Shown here: positions 21,201 through 28,235 of the stretch, piece by piece | How positions within the stretch are numbered: position 1 is the stretch's first letter | Layout: every line of letters starts with the position of its first letter | NCBI GenBank assembly: GCA_963575745.1 | Contig: CAUYUJ010006283.1 | Location: 25,001-54,787, forward strand | DNA from: Prorocentrum cordatum | Taxonomy: Eukaryota > Sar > Dinophyceae > Prorocentrales > Prorocentraceae | DNA: 29,787 nucleotides | Reading direction: 5' to 3' | Made by a program: the position numbers and the translations under genes | Notes under the pieces: model-generated | Databases searched by the model: none | What the model saw: only the letters and a program-made list of their open reading frames with translations | What the model was told of the DNA's origin: nothing

Positions 21201-24200
21201 CTCGTGAACCACCACCTGCTCAAGTCCCCGACATTCTCCCTGCCAACGCCATTGTTGCTAACACCAAGGACATGCTTAAGCTCATGGTCGACACCTGGGA
21301 GCCCATCTTGGGCAGGTACCGTGCCCGTGCTGGACATGACGCCGAAGCCATGCCGACGTGGGCTGACTTCTACGACGAGTACCGACAAGAGCTGCCTACG
21401 CCATCACCAGCTACCCCTTTCCACCTCACCGACGACCAACTCATCCACTTTATTCGCACCCGTTCACCGCGCCGCGCGGGGGGTCTGGACGGCTGGACTA
21501 CTAAGGAGGCTAAGGAGTTACCCGACGACATTCTTCGCCTCTTTGCCAGCGTCTTACGCGCTATGCAACGCACTGGCACCATCCCAGAACCCCTCCTCCA
21601 TGTGCCAAACCCGTGCCTCCGAAAAGGCCGAGGCGAACTCCCAACGGACCAGCGACTTCTCTCGGTGCTTTCCGTTTGGATGTATGCGTGGGAAGCGCCA
21701 GCTTACCGCAGCCTCACGGACTGGCGGAAAGGATGGACCCACGCCACGAGTTTTGGCGCTGTCCCCAAAGCTACCATTGGGGACGTCAGCACCTCTCTTG
21801 CCCTGCGCATCGAACACGCCAGGGCCTTACTCCTCCCCTTAGCTGGGGCTGCCCTGGACCGACAGAAGTGTTTCGACTACCTCATCACGGACATCTGCCT
21901 TAACCTTGCGCTCCACGCGGGGTGCCCCCAAGACATCGTTACTGTCCGCAGAAACTTCTACAGTCGTCACAAACGCTACATCCGCATGAACGGTGCGTAC
22001 TCTAAGGAACTGGCCAGGACAAACGGTCACCTCCAGGGAAGCTCTTGGTCCCTGGACGACATTAAGCTGCTCATGTGTGTGTGGACCAAGAGACAGCATC
22101 GATACGTTCCGCGATCACTCAGCACTACCTTTGTTGACGACAGCAACTCCACTACTCACACCGCGCCTGAGTTGCAGAAATCTCTTGATGAAACCGCCAA
22201 GTTTGATCGATTTTCTGGTCAACGCATTCACCCTGGCAAAGTGGCGGGGTGGGCGCTCACCGACGAGCTTCACACCGCCGTTACCCAGCTCACTCTGGCG
22301 GAACGGCCCTTACGCGTGGTCGACTCCTTCAAGCTCGTCGGGAGTTACATCAACGCCGAGGCAGCGCCGGCTCCAGCCGCGCTTAACCTCACGGCCACCG
22401 CTGACGCCCGTGTTCGCAGGGCGACTAGTCGCCTGCCGCGCATTGGCAAGCTCCCATCACCGATGCTTATTAAGGCGCGGCACGCCCGTTCCCTTGCTGC
22501 CAGCGTCTGTACCACGGGCACCGACATTCAAGCCCCATCAGGCCCCGTCAAAACTGCCTACAACCATGCCCTTAAGGCGGCTATCCGCCCCAAGGGAAAC
22601 AGGTGGGTCGAGTTTTGGACTCTCATGGCCGTGTGCGTCCCAGGACACGCCCTGGAGATTGACGCCATTACGCAGCGTGAAGTCTTCCTGTGTCTGCGGC
22701 GACAGGTTAACCGCGACGCTACTCTCTGCGGTCTCGTCAGGGATCTCCAACACCATGTCCAGACCCTATTCGGGGGAGGACCTGTCGGACGACTTGTCCA
22801 GACGCTTCAGCAGCTCCGTTGGACCTGGCCCACATTTGGCATCATGTACGACGACTGGGGCTGTCAGATCAGTTGGCTGAACTTACCCCAAAACGCCTTC
22901 CTTCACATGCTGCGAGCCTCACAACGCAGAGCCTTTCTGAGAAAGATCAAGCCACGGCGTCATGACCTTGGACACCTGGCCTCTGTCAGACAGGGCCTCG
23001 ACCTCTTCGCCAGCACGTGGCTTGCCCGAACGAAAGGAGCAGCCAAATGCAATGCCTGGCAGCTGGCGCTCCTCCTGAACTACCTGTCGGGCGGGGACCA
23101 CACCCAACAGCGACGATCCCGATCAAACACGTCTGCTGACCCCAGCCCAATCTGCCGATACTGCGACGAGGAAGAGGAAACTCAGGAGCACACTGTCCGC
23201 GACTGCAAGTGCTGGGCCCGAGAAAGAGTCCCTCTCACCACCCTCATCAGTGACGAGCAGTGGGCCCGTCTTCCGCCGCACACAAGACACTGCGGGCTCT
23301 TCGATGAAGACCCAGCCCTCCTCGACCTGCAGGCCGACCTCGCGAGGGACCCGCTACCTCAGCCCATACCGCGGCCCCCACCTGAGGGAGATCCTGCGGC
23401 TTCAGCCCAGGACTCCTACACCACCTACCTTGACCACGACACTGGTTGGACATGGGTCTACGCTGCCACGGACGGTGCATGCACCAACCAAGCCATCCCA
23501 TTGCTTGCACGAGCGGGCTACGGCGTCTACTACGGCATCGACCACCGCATGAACTACAGTGCACGCGTTCACGGCATTACGCAGAACGCACAGCTTGCGG
23601 AGACCCTCGCCATTGTCCACCTCACGGCATGTGCTGAACGGCCCGTACACGTTTTCGTGGACAACCAGGCGGTGGTTGATGGGTTCCAAAGGATCATCGA
23701 CGGACACTCACCACCGCAGGGCACGCACGTGGAGCTCTGGGAAAAGATCCACCGATGCGTCATGGCCAAGCCCAACATGTTCCGCGTCGAGAAAATCGCA
23801 AGCCACCAGGGCGACATGGGCATCGACCTCGGGCTCATCGGGCCCATCGCGGAGGAGTTCAATCGTCAGGCTGACGCCCTCGCCACAACGGCGGCACGTA
23901 CTCATAACCTTCCAGACGACATTGTCGAAGCTGCCAAAACACGACATCGCCAAGCGACCGTGCTTCATGGAGTCGCTGTCGCCATCTACGAGCGTAGACA
24001 CCGTACACTCCCCCTCCCACACCGCAGGGCTGGGTTCACAGCTGCGGAACTCAACAAAATGGAACCAAATCCCCTGCTGTCTGACCAGGCACCACCCGCG
24101 GCTGGACCAGACATCCCACAGAACCCGGACGAGCTCTGGGCCGAGGCCCAACGGGCGATATTCGACGAACAGGAGGACGACCCGTTCGGCTTTGGTGGGG

Positions 24201-25219
24201 GCCTGGACTTCCTGGGCGACGGGCCAGCCAGCGCCAACCCTGCCTCGTCGGGCACCCGCACGGCGCCCCCGACTCCGCCATTGAGAGCGGCAGCGCACCC
24301 ACATGACAACGCCGCTCATTTTCAAGACGCTGACGAACAGGAGGATGACCTGTTCAGCTTCGGTGGGGGATCGGACGCTTTGGACGACGGACCAGCCAGC
24401 GAAAACCCTGCCCCGTCGGGCAACCTCTCGATCCCTACTGCGACTCCGTCCCCGAGAGCGACATCGCCCACATACGATGATATCGGCCACCGCCAAGACG
24501 CCGACCACGACCTGGGTGACCCCCGCGGACTGAGTGGCATGGAGGACGCACCGCCGATACCACACGCTGCCGACCATGCCGCCCTACCGAGACGCCAACC
24601 TTCTACGCGACCGACCTCAGAGCCCTTGCACGGCATCATGACTGGTCCCACCGCGCAAACCACTCCGCCCCCCCACCGCCGGCAGCCCGCGGGGGCGGCT
24701 TCAGCCCCCCCGCAGGGCACTAAACCAGACAGGCCCTCGTGCCCCGTCCACGCTTCCATCGTTGCTGAGCGAGAGGAAGCGGCTCTCCCGACCTCTCGGG
24801 GCGTGGCCCTAGCGGCTCCAGCCCTGGGGTCGCGTGTGCCCCTCCAGTCACCCTTCAAGGGTGACGGACGACAGCGTACAGGGTGCCGCACTACGCTAGT
24901 CCACCATTTGGACAGGCGTACCGAGGACCTCGCCTCTGTCTCGAGGCTCTCGGCTGCTGGCACTGAGCAGCCACCCCTCACCGACCGCGAAACCGAGCTG
25001 TCACAGGCTATGGCTGCTCTCCAGCAGAGGTGCTTAGCTCTCGCCGCGGACCTCGCCGCCGCCCAAGCTCGTCAAGGCCCTCTACTCCAGCGCCTCCACA
25101 GCGCTGGGCGAGCCTTTGCCGAGCTGCTCACGGCCTCGCCCGATGGTGCCGTGCCGTCACTCACCATCCAAGCTATGCTGTCATCGTTCCGCGGCGCTCC
25201 ACCTGGTGCCCCGCGCTAA
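12272..25219 (+). CDS. Giant LINE ORF2, copy 2: N-terminal extension, AP endonuclease, RT, zinc knuckle, RNase H
   Basis: About 4,315 codons from the first ATG (12272; frame open upstream to 12101). Residues 31-50 look like a signal or membrane segment (MWRLACGLALPSLAGA); further hydrophobic segments lie at about 560-580 and 663-690. An ART-like stretch lies at about 990-1145 (FWHGTR, then GRTYASVHPSLAAWYA). A Cys-rich, zinc-binding-like region lies at about 1482-1555, followed by an unrecognised domain (about 1670-1770), a Gln/Arg-rich segment and a long Ala/Pro/Ser-rich region. The conserved block begins near 2373: endonuclease (LNITSL, LQETRH, MDANTN, SRIDYII, SHVGLQV), RT (LDRQKCFDY, QGSSWSLDD, FVDD at about 3289), knuckle CRYC..H..C (about 3628) and RNase H (about 3730-3870, acidic residues intact). 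The C-terminus has a 56-codon tandem duplication absent from copy 1. Functions of the extension are unknown. Confidence 0.9.
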   Translation: MYMSMQGYLRMRADMQLLAHRSRRPPGLAIMWRLACGLALPSLAGAHPSSGGAPQHGGEVFLRHAERGTLFYLYDDSIYKYDHCTILDPIVNSTVAAGPCGNGPLGAIVSAYTPLSTTTHASKSTPSVASTAVQQILDGDVDIGQAHSGGFSPAVVPRYCPTGLTTPLCARGEPEEDPAFWHLMMIRARLIPCAAAWAPGEDHQDVFWAWLEDCVPYILATLHLPQYDHLFQEDSEDTTDALRQRTAVDMCEDIWHRAGPDRQRINRNLTRIQSSREYATRYFGLLLEYQGARATLVGPEAFTAPLPPYLSRAHALLPRGLPPPDQDAMAYLADVILHQPPDMLPLVEAELAAAPMEPPNPPPPAGLAQHATGDQAADDPVSWLLQHIAASDIGNTSMDSFHASDDSQDGIDTQDRDGTTPPGDTAQRDRDSEPHLGHTSSHNSPPHNSAQADPCAQLNDAEGVTAADATSHTTASPAHASPCSGGFSPAAALASPGHPQTAGGSATPHTSVHRDNVTDSNPSAIGHWQADIDNAPIDDEYPDASGFHEPQHSAAASRHCGCLICLFVATHAIVIAMPYKDQIDGYLPTPSRDPSYRQRRRRKATAPGPSVSTTSRRTTTYNVTAALWATLKWTSVKLRDSVSGGATAVGVGLGGVLKWASGKLGAIATGGVVCGLLLVSAKLLAQGAVGHVGARICARALDSSTAQWCLRCCQPSRRPRDEATYKMPCTLADEHDDQHVHALRHPLLQEHYAAAVAAAVADVTTATTAAIVEVTAAVSRASSVTPRSTSPSPGDGSKSGAAFGNLPTNEDATAHGSDTEARETRERTHDSPWSIFRHADARGSSPDADTQPPRRRARYASPDRPQAPSGPGMPYTALKPPTRNLRNTIQRDPAVPVPPKSILNALYQNGFALGNSGVSTEDIKDALRLHDHPRFTHDPTLQALGPWTDIMQRPPNRLTWVLEDSGGNSGETIFPYLTWDLRQPTTDAPTVFWHGTRGDLAARLAASGGHLLPGPRREAKGRTGTNVGRTYASVHPSLAAWYAMPPHPPYSLEDDTLAWGPIALWMCEATQPPRGENRHNFVKGEAHGARLIYPRVLSLLIRMDWCAPTEAASRCRALPHAYGMGDCAHALHIAGYDHPDLREAAEAHDQEASTRRRPAIAAAWPPPQALYSPEAARVWAKQHYDTEAATRDDPNQPRPRVSLHMLQLDPKPLIDLVYTGLQAVPVRGHPDARGSRPSGSSPGAASGPPRTYKSGTALAHSPDRSSTSSGADERRTPSLISAAAALARGRARPRRSASRSSRQSGGNSTSDNSGIETWEHIVTEEEPTAYHVLAYHVRDVRARVNAPGIEVWLDPGDHHDGAYLPWGTTVMGHRVTDPAVAGRDGWVILHHDHGDTTTKLWAPTQVHVKADDTWRTVMVPADMGPQWIRCHAEDARLPAEVVRTTGQSWFADVWPLWDRPRPHPDDPGTNEHALPPLPGRWSCLQCRFQCCQYCAARRNTQLGTSGQPTCPDCARSGLRTLMDWSTDYSCNSWTCAYSTNNRDSDTCCLSSRCPHPPSPHSLLDVRATGMPPHILARQFGNAPALHDLKEPPRAPSGPGGEPPQPGQAGYQGQWYFPPQPRRVPRQGLPDGTRRPPGFTGTGMPEEPFPDQPLWREGYVLFSPHQALKEEFTFNKTVRRPYSLAITNMYRDRVTVRTVCESIAERIHTTRTRWRDVVLYWDAEGGPGPQALDYDMRLCDAMVSRATTEAELNHDRSNRGSFCLYGPAHQRAVNITAISEPQNIDYMEHVRRYSPVGGTYPDHAFEHVYRGWQRPDVPTILPDTRPLSRADWQRHQQHQQRIQQRDQRDAGQQDTPRYRSPARVPTGGNTAYDGVAAYYRGPIGARPAAAGAAASSYGHAPHARVHPAVIGYPRAPVQALPRAISPVPGSTRAWGLYSGRHDGTSSNQPAVITPAASAQGAATNRGRTGRPEGWRDANVRAWQPRQHTPPPNVAAALRPAQAKPAPPERERQPLTPLVLTHIQAHHSASPRHSEGSAHHVSPRPDAVDPDQATATAEGGTSASRQPSPSPCAAPIRSPSRADSERANAQATSPRDRHTGGRVPRSRTCSRHSSRKAPGSSTSSPPRETQADGRAPEVVPRFGASVIEPGQVDLEPTPSTDHEPPLPTRVIVPIDEAPTFDPFKNKYRVKNLVAGFGGGSPLSPQSRGGAPATSAAAAAAAAPRGISPVRNVGLTAAGMDEAQRQASDRAAGAVPPDAAHQDTDGAGAPPQDGPAVSRAQYMRVRCAAAAPSRRRWFAFAFVFGRTDRGVASLSLCCRLTSPPLVPYGTGVRRIFRDSFTDVYEPPLAQCRPCPAYTFGLTAASAPVKLIHRNAMSSYCGQAFYLGEGQADLHRAGRANPSSTDGDGPGRSIHLVSLNITSLSANWPTITALGVDHNAAVIALQETRHAKPTRQAIATSAANPLHGGYHASLGPDLDLARAQRRAAHGGTDHTVVGNTGASGGVAILSKDAIVDSTVDDNAPCIVALKAKKRWHEVFLPLCTQHRRRRRRNNHGPAGIYIASLYGIAGGDSTALFRLADCAAARVGSAPYFICMDANTNIDDNPHLLHMLQHGWFNVAEGTPDHTMHTYGNIPDWDRVTKCPRTSRIDYIIANQAARSLVTDFCYLRDLPAKSHVGLQVTLDLSRLDHTARRLLAPTPYPPDDGAHEGHELQALGTLIAGRYQDRMEQADTRDDVERMFALANEASHEYHLTRLRDLPPPPPDHPKKKPPTMHGLTPTFEERPVVPRAFPTYGASTIHMNRLRKLHRQLCELRFIGQHHHLDCRAIPPYLAQRIDCTWTAARLLCHKLRPTVLLDFPEAWTPDEPAPHGEHLDVLIQHLDLELARRANRAKAERIKIWAEGVREPSGRKAAIYARAADSSPTAYLRTPTTPDDTQLHCDTNAFKPDEASTDDSDADTEAGGFSPSDGSSPDTDNDEDHTREPPPAQVPDILPANAIVANTKDMLKLMVDTWEPILGRYRARAGHDAEAMPTWADFYDEYRQELPTPSPATPFHLTDDQLIHFIRTRSPRRAGGLDGWTTKEAKELPDDILRLFASVLRAMQRTGTIPEPLLHVPNPCLRKGRGELPTDQRLLSVLSVWMYAWEAPAYRSLTDWRKGWTHATSFGAVPKATIGDVSTSLALRIEHARALLLPLAGAALDRQKCFDYLITDICLNLALHAGCPQDIVTVRRNFYSRHKRYIRMNGAYSKELARTNGHLQGSSWSLDDIKLLMCVWTKRQHRYVPRSLSTTFVDDSNSTTHTAPELQKSLDETAKFDRFSGQRIHPGKVAGWALTDELHTAVTQLTLAERPLRVVDSFKLVGSYINAEAAPAPAALNLTATADARVRRATSRLPRIGKLPSPMLIKARHARSLAASVCTTGTDIQAPSGPVKTAYNHALKAAIRPKGNRWVEFWTLMAVCVPGHALEIDAITQREVFLCLRRQVNRDATLCGLVRDLQHHVQTLFGGGPVGRLVQTLQQLRWTWPTFGIMYDDWGCQISWLNLPQNAFLHMLRASQRRAFLRKIKPRRHDLGHLASVRQGLDLFASTWLARTKGAAKCNAWQLALLLNYLSGGDHTQQRRSRSNTSADPSPICRYCDEEEETQEHTVRDCKCWARERVPLTTLISDEQWARLPPHTRHCGLFDEDPALLDLQADLARDPLPQPIPRPPPEGDPAASAQDSYTTYLDHDTGWTWVYAATDGACTNQAIPLLARAGYGVYYGIDHRMNYSARVHGITQNAQLAETLAIVHLTACAERPVHVFVDNQAVVDGFQRIIDGHSPPQGTHVELWEKIHRCVMAKPNMFRVEKIASHQGDMGIDLGLIGPIAEEFNRQADALATTAARTHNLPDDIVEAAKTRHRQATVLHGVAVAIYERRHRTLPLPHRRAGFTAAELNKMEPNPLLSDQAPPAAGPDIPQNPDELWAEAQRAIFDEQEDDPFGFGGGLDFLGDGPASANPASSGTRTAPPTPPLRAAAHPHDNAAHFQDADEQEDDLFSFGGGSDALDDGPASENPAPSGNLSIPTATPSPRATSPTYDDIGHRQDADHDLGDPRGLSGMEDAPPIPHAADHAALPRRQPSTRPTSEPLHGIMTGPTAQTTPPPHRRQPAGAASAPPQGTKPDRPSCPVHASIVAEREEAALPTSRGVALAAPALGSRVPLQSPFKGDGRQRTGCRTTLVHHLDRRTEDLASVSRLSAAGTEQPPLTDRETELSQAMAALQQRCLALAADLAAAQARQGPLLQRLHSAGRAFAELLTASPDGAVPSLTIQAMLSSFRGAPPGAPR
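12407..12431 (+). repeat. TTCA hairpin 8 (copy 2)
   Basis: Arms GCACACC and GGTGCGC pair at 6 of 7 positions; unpaired C at 12414, apical GTC/GGC, TTCA at 12418-12421. Lies at the end of the signal-like segment of ORF2. Confidence 0.65.
12706..12741 (+). repeat. TTCA hairpin 9 (copy 2)
   Basis: GGCAC plus ACAGTGG pairs with CCGCTGT, a bulged C, then GTGCC (12 bp, one G-T); unpaired C at 12718, TTCA at 12722-12725. Read as GGFSP. Confidence 0.85.
13718..13744 (+). repeat. TTCA hairpin 10 (copy 2)
   Basis: TGCAGTGG pairs with CCGCTGCA at all 8 positions (one G-T); unpaired C at 13726, apical GGC/GCC, TTCA at 13730-13733. Read as GGFSP. Confidence 0.85.
14866..14886 (+). repeat. TTCA hairpin 11 (copy 2), swapped apical stem
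   Basis: CCAGG pairs with CCTGG; unpaired C at 14871; the apical stem is GCC/GGC instead of GGC/GCC, a paired swap that keeps the fold; TTCA at 14875-14878. Read as APSGP. Confidence 0.8.
15979..16001 (+). repeat. TCCA-loop hairpin 12 (copy 2)
   Basis: CCCCAG pairs with CTGGGG, and the outer GCG and CGC extend it past a bulge; unpaired C at 15985, apical GGC/GCC, TCCA loop at 15989-15992. Confidence 0.75.
17042..17072 (+). repeat. TTCA hairpin 13 (copy 2), swapped apical stem
   Basis: CCCCCCCGAG pairs with CCCGGGGGGG at 9 of 10 positions; unpaired C at 17052, apical GCC/GGC, TTCA at 17056-17059. Read as APSGP. Confidence 0.85.
18126..18148 (+). repeat. TTCA hairpin 14 (copy 2)
   Basis: CCCCTG pairs perfectly with CAGGGG; unpaired C at 18132, apical GGC/GCC, TTCA at 18136-18139. 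Read as PAASAQ. Confidence 0.85.
19344..19367 (+). repeat. TTCA hairpin 15 (copy 2, counterpart of 1)
   Basis: TGACGG pairs with CCGGTCA with one bulged G; unpaired C at 19350, TTCA at 19354-19357. It precedes the endonuclease block as in copy 1. Confidence 0.75.
21134..21166 (+). repeat. TTCA hairpin 16 (copy 2, counterpart of 2)
   Basis: Arms ACCGAAGCTGG and CCAGCGACGGT pair at 9 of 11 positions; TTCA at 21149-21152. GCTGG/CCAGC replaces GCCGG/CCGGC of copy 1, a compensatory pair change. Confidence 0.85.
23387..23416 (+). repeat. TTCA hairpin 17 (copy 2, counterpart of 3)
   Basis: Arms GGAGATCCTG and CAGGACTCC form 9 bp with the same bulged A; TTCA at 23401-23404. Outer pair A-T replaces T-A of copy 1. 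Confidence 0.85.
24164..24499 (+). repeat. 168-bp in-frame tandem duplication in ORF2 C-terminus
   Basis: Two diverged units, 24164-24331 and 24332-24499, both start GACGAACAGGAGGA and encode DEQEDD followed by FGGG and DGPAS. Copy 1 has only one such unit (about 7017-7180). The extra unit adds 56 codons and is already substantially diverged. Confidence 0.85.
24685..24718 (+). repeat. TTCA hairpin 18 (copy 2, counterpart of 4)
   Basis: Identical to hairpin 4 in both arms, including the bulged A; TTCA at 24700-24703. Confidence 0.85.
24801..24835 (+). repeat. TCCA-loop hairpin 19 (copy 2, counterpart of 5)
   Basis: Arms GCGTGGCCCTAG and CTGGGGTCGCGT pair at all 12 positions if G-U is allowed; unpaired C at 24813, TCCA at 24817-24820. 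Pairing is kept despite five arm differences from copy 1. Confidence 0.8.
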
Positions 25220-25586
25220 TCTCCTCCTTTCTGCCTGCCCGTGTGTACGCGTGGCTCCGCGTCCACGGTGTCAGGGCGTGGGGGCGGGGGGTGCCCCGTC
25301 ACTGCGCGCCGCTTAGCGGCCAAGCGCCCAACTGGCGGTCTGCCAAGCCGCCTAGCCACGTGTCAGCACGTCGCCTTTCTTGTTGGGGCCTATTTCCTCA
25401 CGCGGTCTGACAGGTGAGATCATCATCGTCTGTCCGCCGTCTGTAGCGTCTGTCGCACTGCGCCGGGGGAGGGTTTTTTTTGTTGCCCGCCCTCGTATCT
25501 AAAGGCTGCACCGCCGCAAATAGTGCATGCGAGTTGTCGCACCGCAGTGCGCCTCGCGGACGGACCCAGGTCCGCCTACTTGTCCG
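25220..25586 (+). other. LINE copy 2 3' UTR
   Basis: Collinear with 7907-8271, with small indels (a T run near 25477-25483 is longer than the matching sequence). Ends CTTGTCCGA before the CT tract. Confidence 0.85.
25556..25575 (+). repeat. 3'-terminal LINE hairpin, copy 2
   Basis: GCGGAC / GTCCGC stem, as at 8241-8260 in copy 1, with one loop difference (T to A). Confidence 0.7.
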
Positions 25587-26120
<534 letters not shown>

Positions 26121-26232
26121 TTCTTTCTCACCCTCGCCGCGATCCTACCAGGAAGTTCCACGCCCAATCACTTGGAATTATCCAGACCGCCCCGCACAGA
26201 CACAGCGCATCTCCCACGCATGCTTTCTCCTG
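26121..26232. other. Short non-coding junction
   Basis: About 110 bp between the GA tract and the transposase relic. No TTCACCGG boxes or terminal repeats matching the far side were seen, so the transposon end on this side is missing or unrecognised. Confidence 0.5.
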
Positions 26233-26706
26233 TCAGAAACATGTTATGTTGTTATTGTGGTTTTCTGTCTCGGGTTCGGGGTGGGAGTGGTGGTGATTGG
26301 GCGTGTGCGCATTTTCGCTGCCTCCCTTAGCTGTCCTGATGGTCGCGTGGGCGAAGAGATGGAACTTCGGCACGAAGGCTATTTTCGCATGTTCTGCATA
26401 CATCAAAACCTTCTTGCAACTGTCCAGTGTTTTCTGGTATTGTTGCTGAGTAAGAACAGTATCGGCATTCTGGTACACGTCCAACCATTCGTCCAATGCG
26501 TCCACAGCAGCTAAGAAAGGCTCGCGAAACCTCATGCCCTCCCCAACCTCTTTGATTTCCCATCTGGCAAAATCCAAAAGAATACGGGACTCGGCGGCCT
26601 TAGCTTTGAGAGTAGTCCCAGGGTGTGTTTCTCCGTGGTCGTCCATATTACGGTCTGAGCCTAACATCTTCAACGCGAGGCCTCCCAAGCGACGATCGCG
26701 CGGCAT
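26233..26706 (-). pseudogene. C-terminal part of the tnp2/KDZ-like transposase, shifted frame
   Basis: This minus-strand frame continues the neighbouring transposase. It overlaps the upstream frame by about 37 bases and is offset by one base. It encodes a helical segment (for example KVLMYAEHAKIAFVPKFHLFAHAT) whose K-x-H-x-x-x-H ending resembles the C-terminal helices of tnp2/KDZ-type transposases. The last 30 residues are low-complexity (His/Asn) and look non-native. The shift could be a single indel or an unseen intron boundary; a decayed gene is the simpler reading. Confidence 0.5.
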
Positions 26707-28235
26707 TTGGTGTCACAATATTCGAACATGTCTGCTTCCAGCCGTTGAACGCATTTGGTGCGCATCGCATCTTTATCACCCGAAAAACGCCAAGGGTTCT
26801 GTTGAACTAGTCTCCAGAGGCCAGCGGACGCACAACGGTTTACAGGGCCATAGTACACAGTGTGAAGGGAATCCACTGCCATGGCTGTCGCCGGGCTCGA
26901 CCCCCAGGAAGGTCGGAACAGGGGGCATCGGTGGACCACTGAGTCCTGAGGTTTTCCCCTGAAGTCTTTCGTGATTCTCCAAAAGCAAGCGTGCCCCCTC
27001 CATCCCGCGGAATCTATATTGCGGATGTCATGCATCCCGCTGTGAGGCTCGAGGCGGTCCCCAGCAAGAAACCCGAGATCATCCAAATTTACTCGCAGGA
27101 CTCTGCCGTGCCACAATGTGCTTTTTTTAGCTTCGTTGTAGATGAGAGATCCCACGATGCGAAGCCGCTTTTCCTCTGTATCTACATGCACCATCTTCTC
27201 GCACTTCTGGCATGCATTCTCATACTCCTCTAGGCGGCGATCTTCAAATATAATGCCTGATTCACATATGCCACAATACGATGCATGCATGGACGCTTTA
27301 TCAGTGCAGCACAAGGGGCAGGGGTTCGAATTCTTAGCCCATGAACCGAACCCAAATGTTTTGACAAATTCGCTCCAGTCCCCTTTGAGGTGCAAAAGCA
27401 TACACCTGAAGCCAAACTCATGCGCCCCAGAAGGGCGCCCACGATCCTCGTCTCCTTCCCACTCACTCCCATCCCACCTCCGATCGGGCACCCCCCCTTC
27501 GATGAGTGCGCCAACGACCCAGGAAATGTAATTGAGGAACACAAACACTGAGCACCACCCATTGCAGCCGCAGCGACACATGTCCAATTGACGAAGGACG
27601 CCGACAACATGACGCTTATTCGACAACAGATTCACAATAGTAGCTACGAGGATGCTGTCGCTGCGGCCTGCTTGCAAGGCCGTGAAACGCACTCCGTCTA
27701 CGTAGACTGCAATGGGCAAAGGTAGCTTCCCGGTCTCCCCCGCGCACTTGTGTGTCATAATATTCTCCATGTAGCAAGGGAGATCCAGGGGGCTGTTCTG
27801 ATTGTCATAGCCGCCATTCTCAAGAATGTCACCAATATTCGGGCTCAATTCAAACTCTTTTGCTACGGAAGCATACGTGAGCATGAAGGGGACTTTTCTG
27901 GATGTATGGTGTGATTCTCCTCTGACATATGACGGCACGCGCGCGCGCGCTGTTGGGCATGTGGTTGGGAGCATCCTATCCAGGTGATGTTTGTACTTTC
28001 CAGACTGGAGACCTGGAGCCATCCCGAAATCTTCAAAATACGCACCCTCGACGCCAGCTAAATGTAAATAGTGACACAGGGTGCAGACATCTTTCGCTGA
28101 AATCGGTGAACACTGCGAATACATATCCAGCAGAAGGTCCCATACCTTAGACCCTGCCTGCCTGCGATCGATTCTCTGAGCATCCTCGTCGACTGCATTC
28201 GATCGATGCCTGCGCTTCCTGCGTTTAGGGGCCAC
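26670..28235 (-). CDS. Putative tnp2/KDZ-like DDE transposase (main frame)
   Basis: 521 codons from a GTG directly after an in-frame TGA; no ATG occurs before codon 38, so the true N-terminus may be a lost exon. Features: basic N-terminus KRRKRRHRS (possible nuclear localisation), IAVYVDGV (D180, candidate first catalytic Asp), CRCGCNGWC (220-228), HLKGDWSEF (D286, candidate second acidic residue) followed by CPLCC (306-310) and CGIC...CQKC pairs, and AVDSLHTVYYG (about 453-462), like the LDxMH region of tnp2. This order of YxDG, CRCGC, GDW, C-x2-C and D-x-L-H fits DNA transposases of the tnp2 (CACTA) or KDZ type from my knowledge of these families. The third acidic residue was not assigned. 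The frame closes early at 26670 and continues in another frame, so it is probably inactive. Confidence 0.55.
   Translation of the reverse strand: MAPKRRKRRHRSNAVDEDAQRIDRRQAGSKVWDLLLDMYSQCSPISAKDVCTLCHYLHLAGVEGAYFEDFGMAPGLQSGKYKHHLDRMLPTTCPTARARVPSYVRGESHHTSRKVPFMLTYASVAKEFELSPNIGDILENGGYDNQNSPLDLPCYMENIMTHKCAGETGKLPLPIAVYVDGVRFTALQAGRSDSILVATIVNLLSNKRHVVGVLRQLDMCRCGCNGWCSVFVFLNYISWVVGALIEGGVPDRRWDGSEWEGDEDRGRPSGAHEFGFRCMLLHLKGDWSEFVKTFGFGSWAKNSNPCPLCCTDKASMHASYCGICESGIIFEDRRLEEYENACQKCEKMVHVDTEEKRLRIVGSLIYNEAKKSTLWHGRVLRVNLDDLGFLAGDRLEPHSGMHDIRNIDSAGWRGHACFWRITKDFRGKPQDSVVHRCPLFRPSWGSSPATAMAVDSLHTVYYGPVNRCASAGLWRLVQQNPWRFSGDKDAMRTKCVQRLEADMFEYCDTKCRAIVAWEASR

Larger units (their letters stand above)
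9203..25586 (+). mobile_element. Non-LTR retrotransposon (LINE), copy 2, about 16 kb
   Basis: Contains a leader, ORF1, ORF2 with a long N-terminal extension, and a 3' UTR ending at CTTGTCCGA before a CT tract. The 5' boundary is uncertain (9174-9357); I place it after the CT run. Copy 2 lies head-to-tail behind copy 1. Its ORF2 has no stop over about 4,300 codons, and its differences from copy 1 are mostly at third codon positions, so it descends from a lineage under protein selection. Typical LINEs are 4-7 kb, so this is unusually long. Fourteen TTCA hairpins are spread along it, roughly one per kilobase. Confidence 0.85.

Noticed and set aside
11041-24720. A conserved GGFSP peptide motif
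   Set aside because: The same nucleotide core is read as AASAP, APSGP or RLQA elsewhere, so the conservation is at nucleic-acid level.
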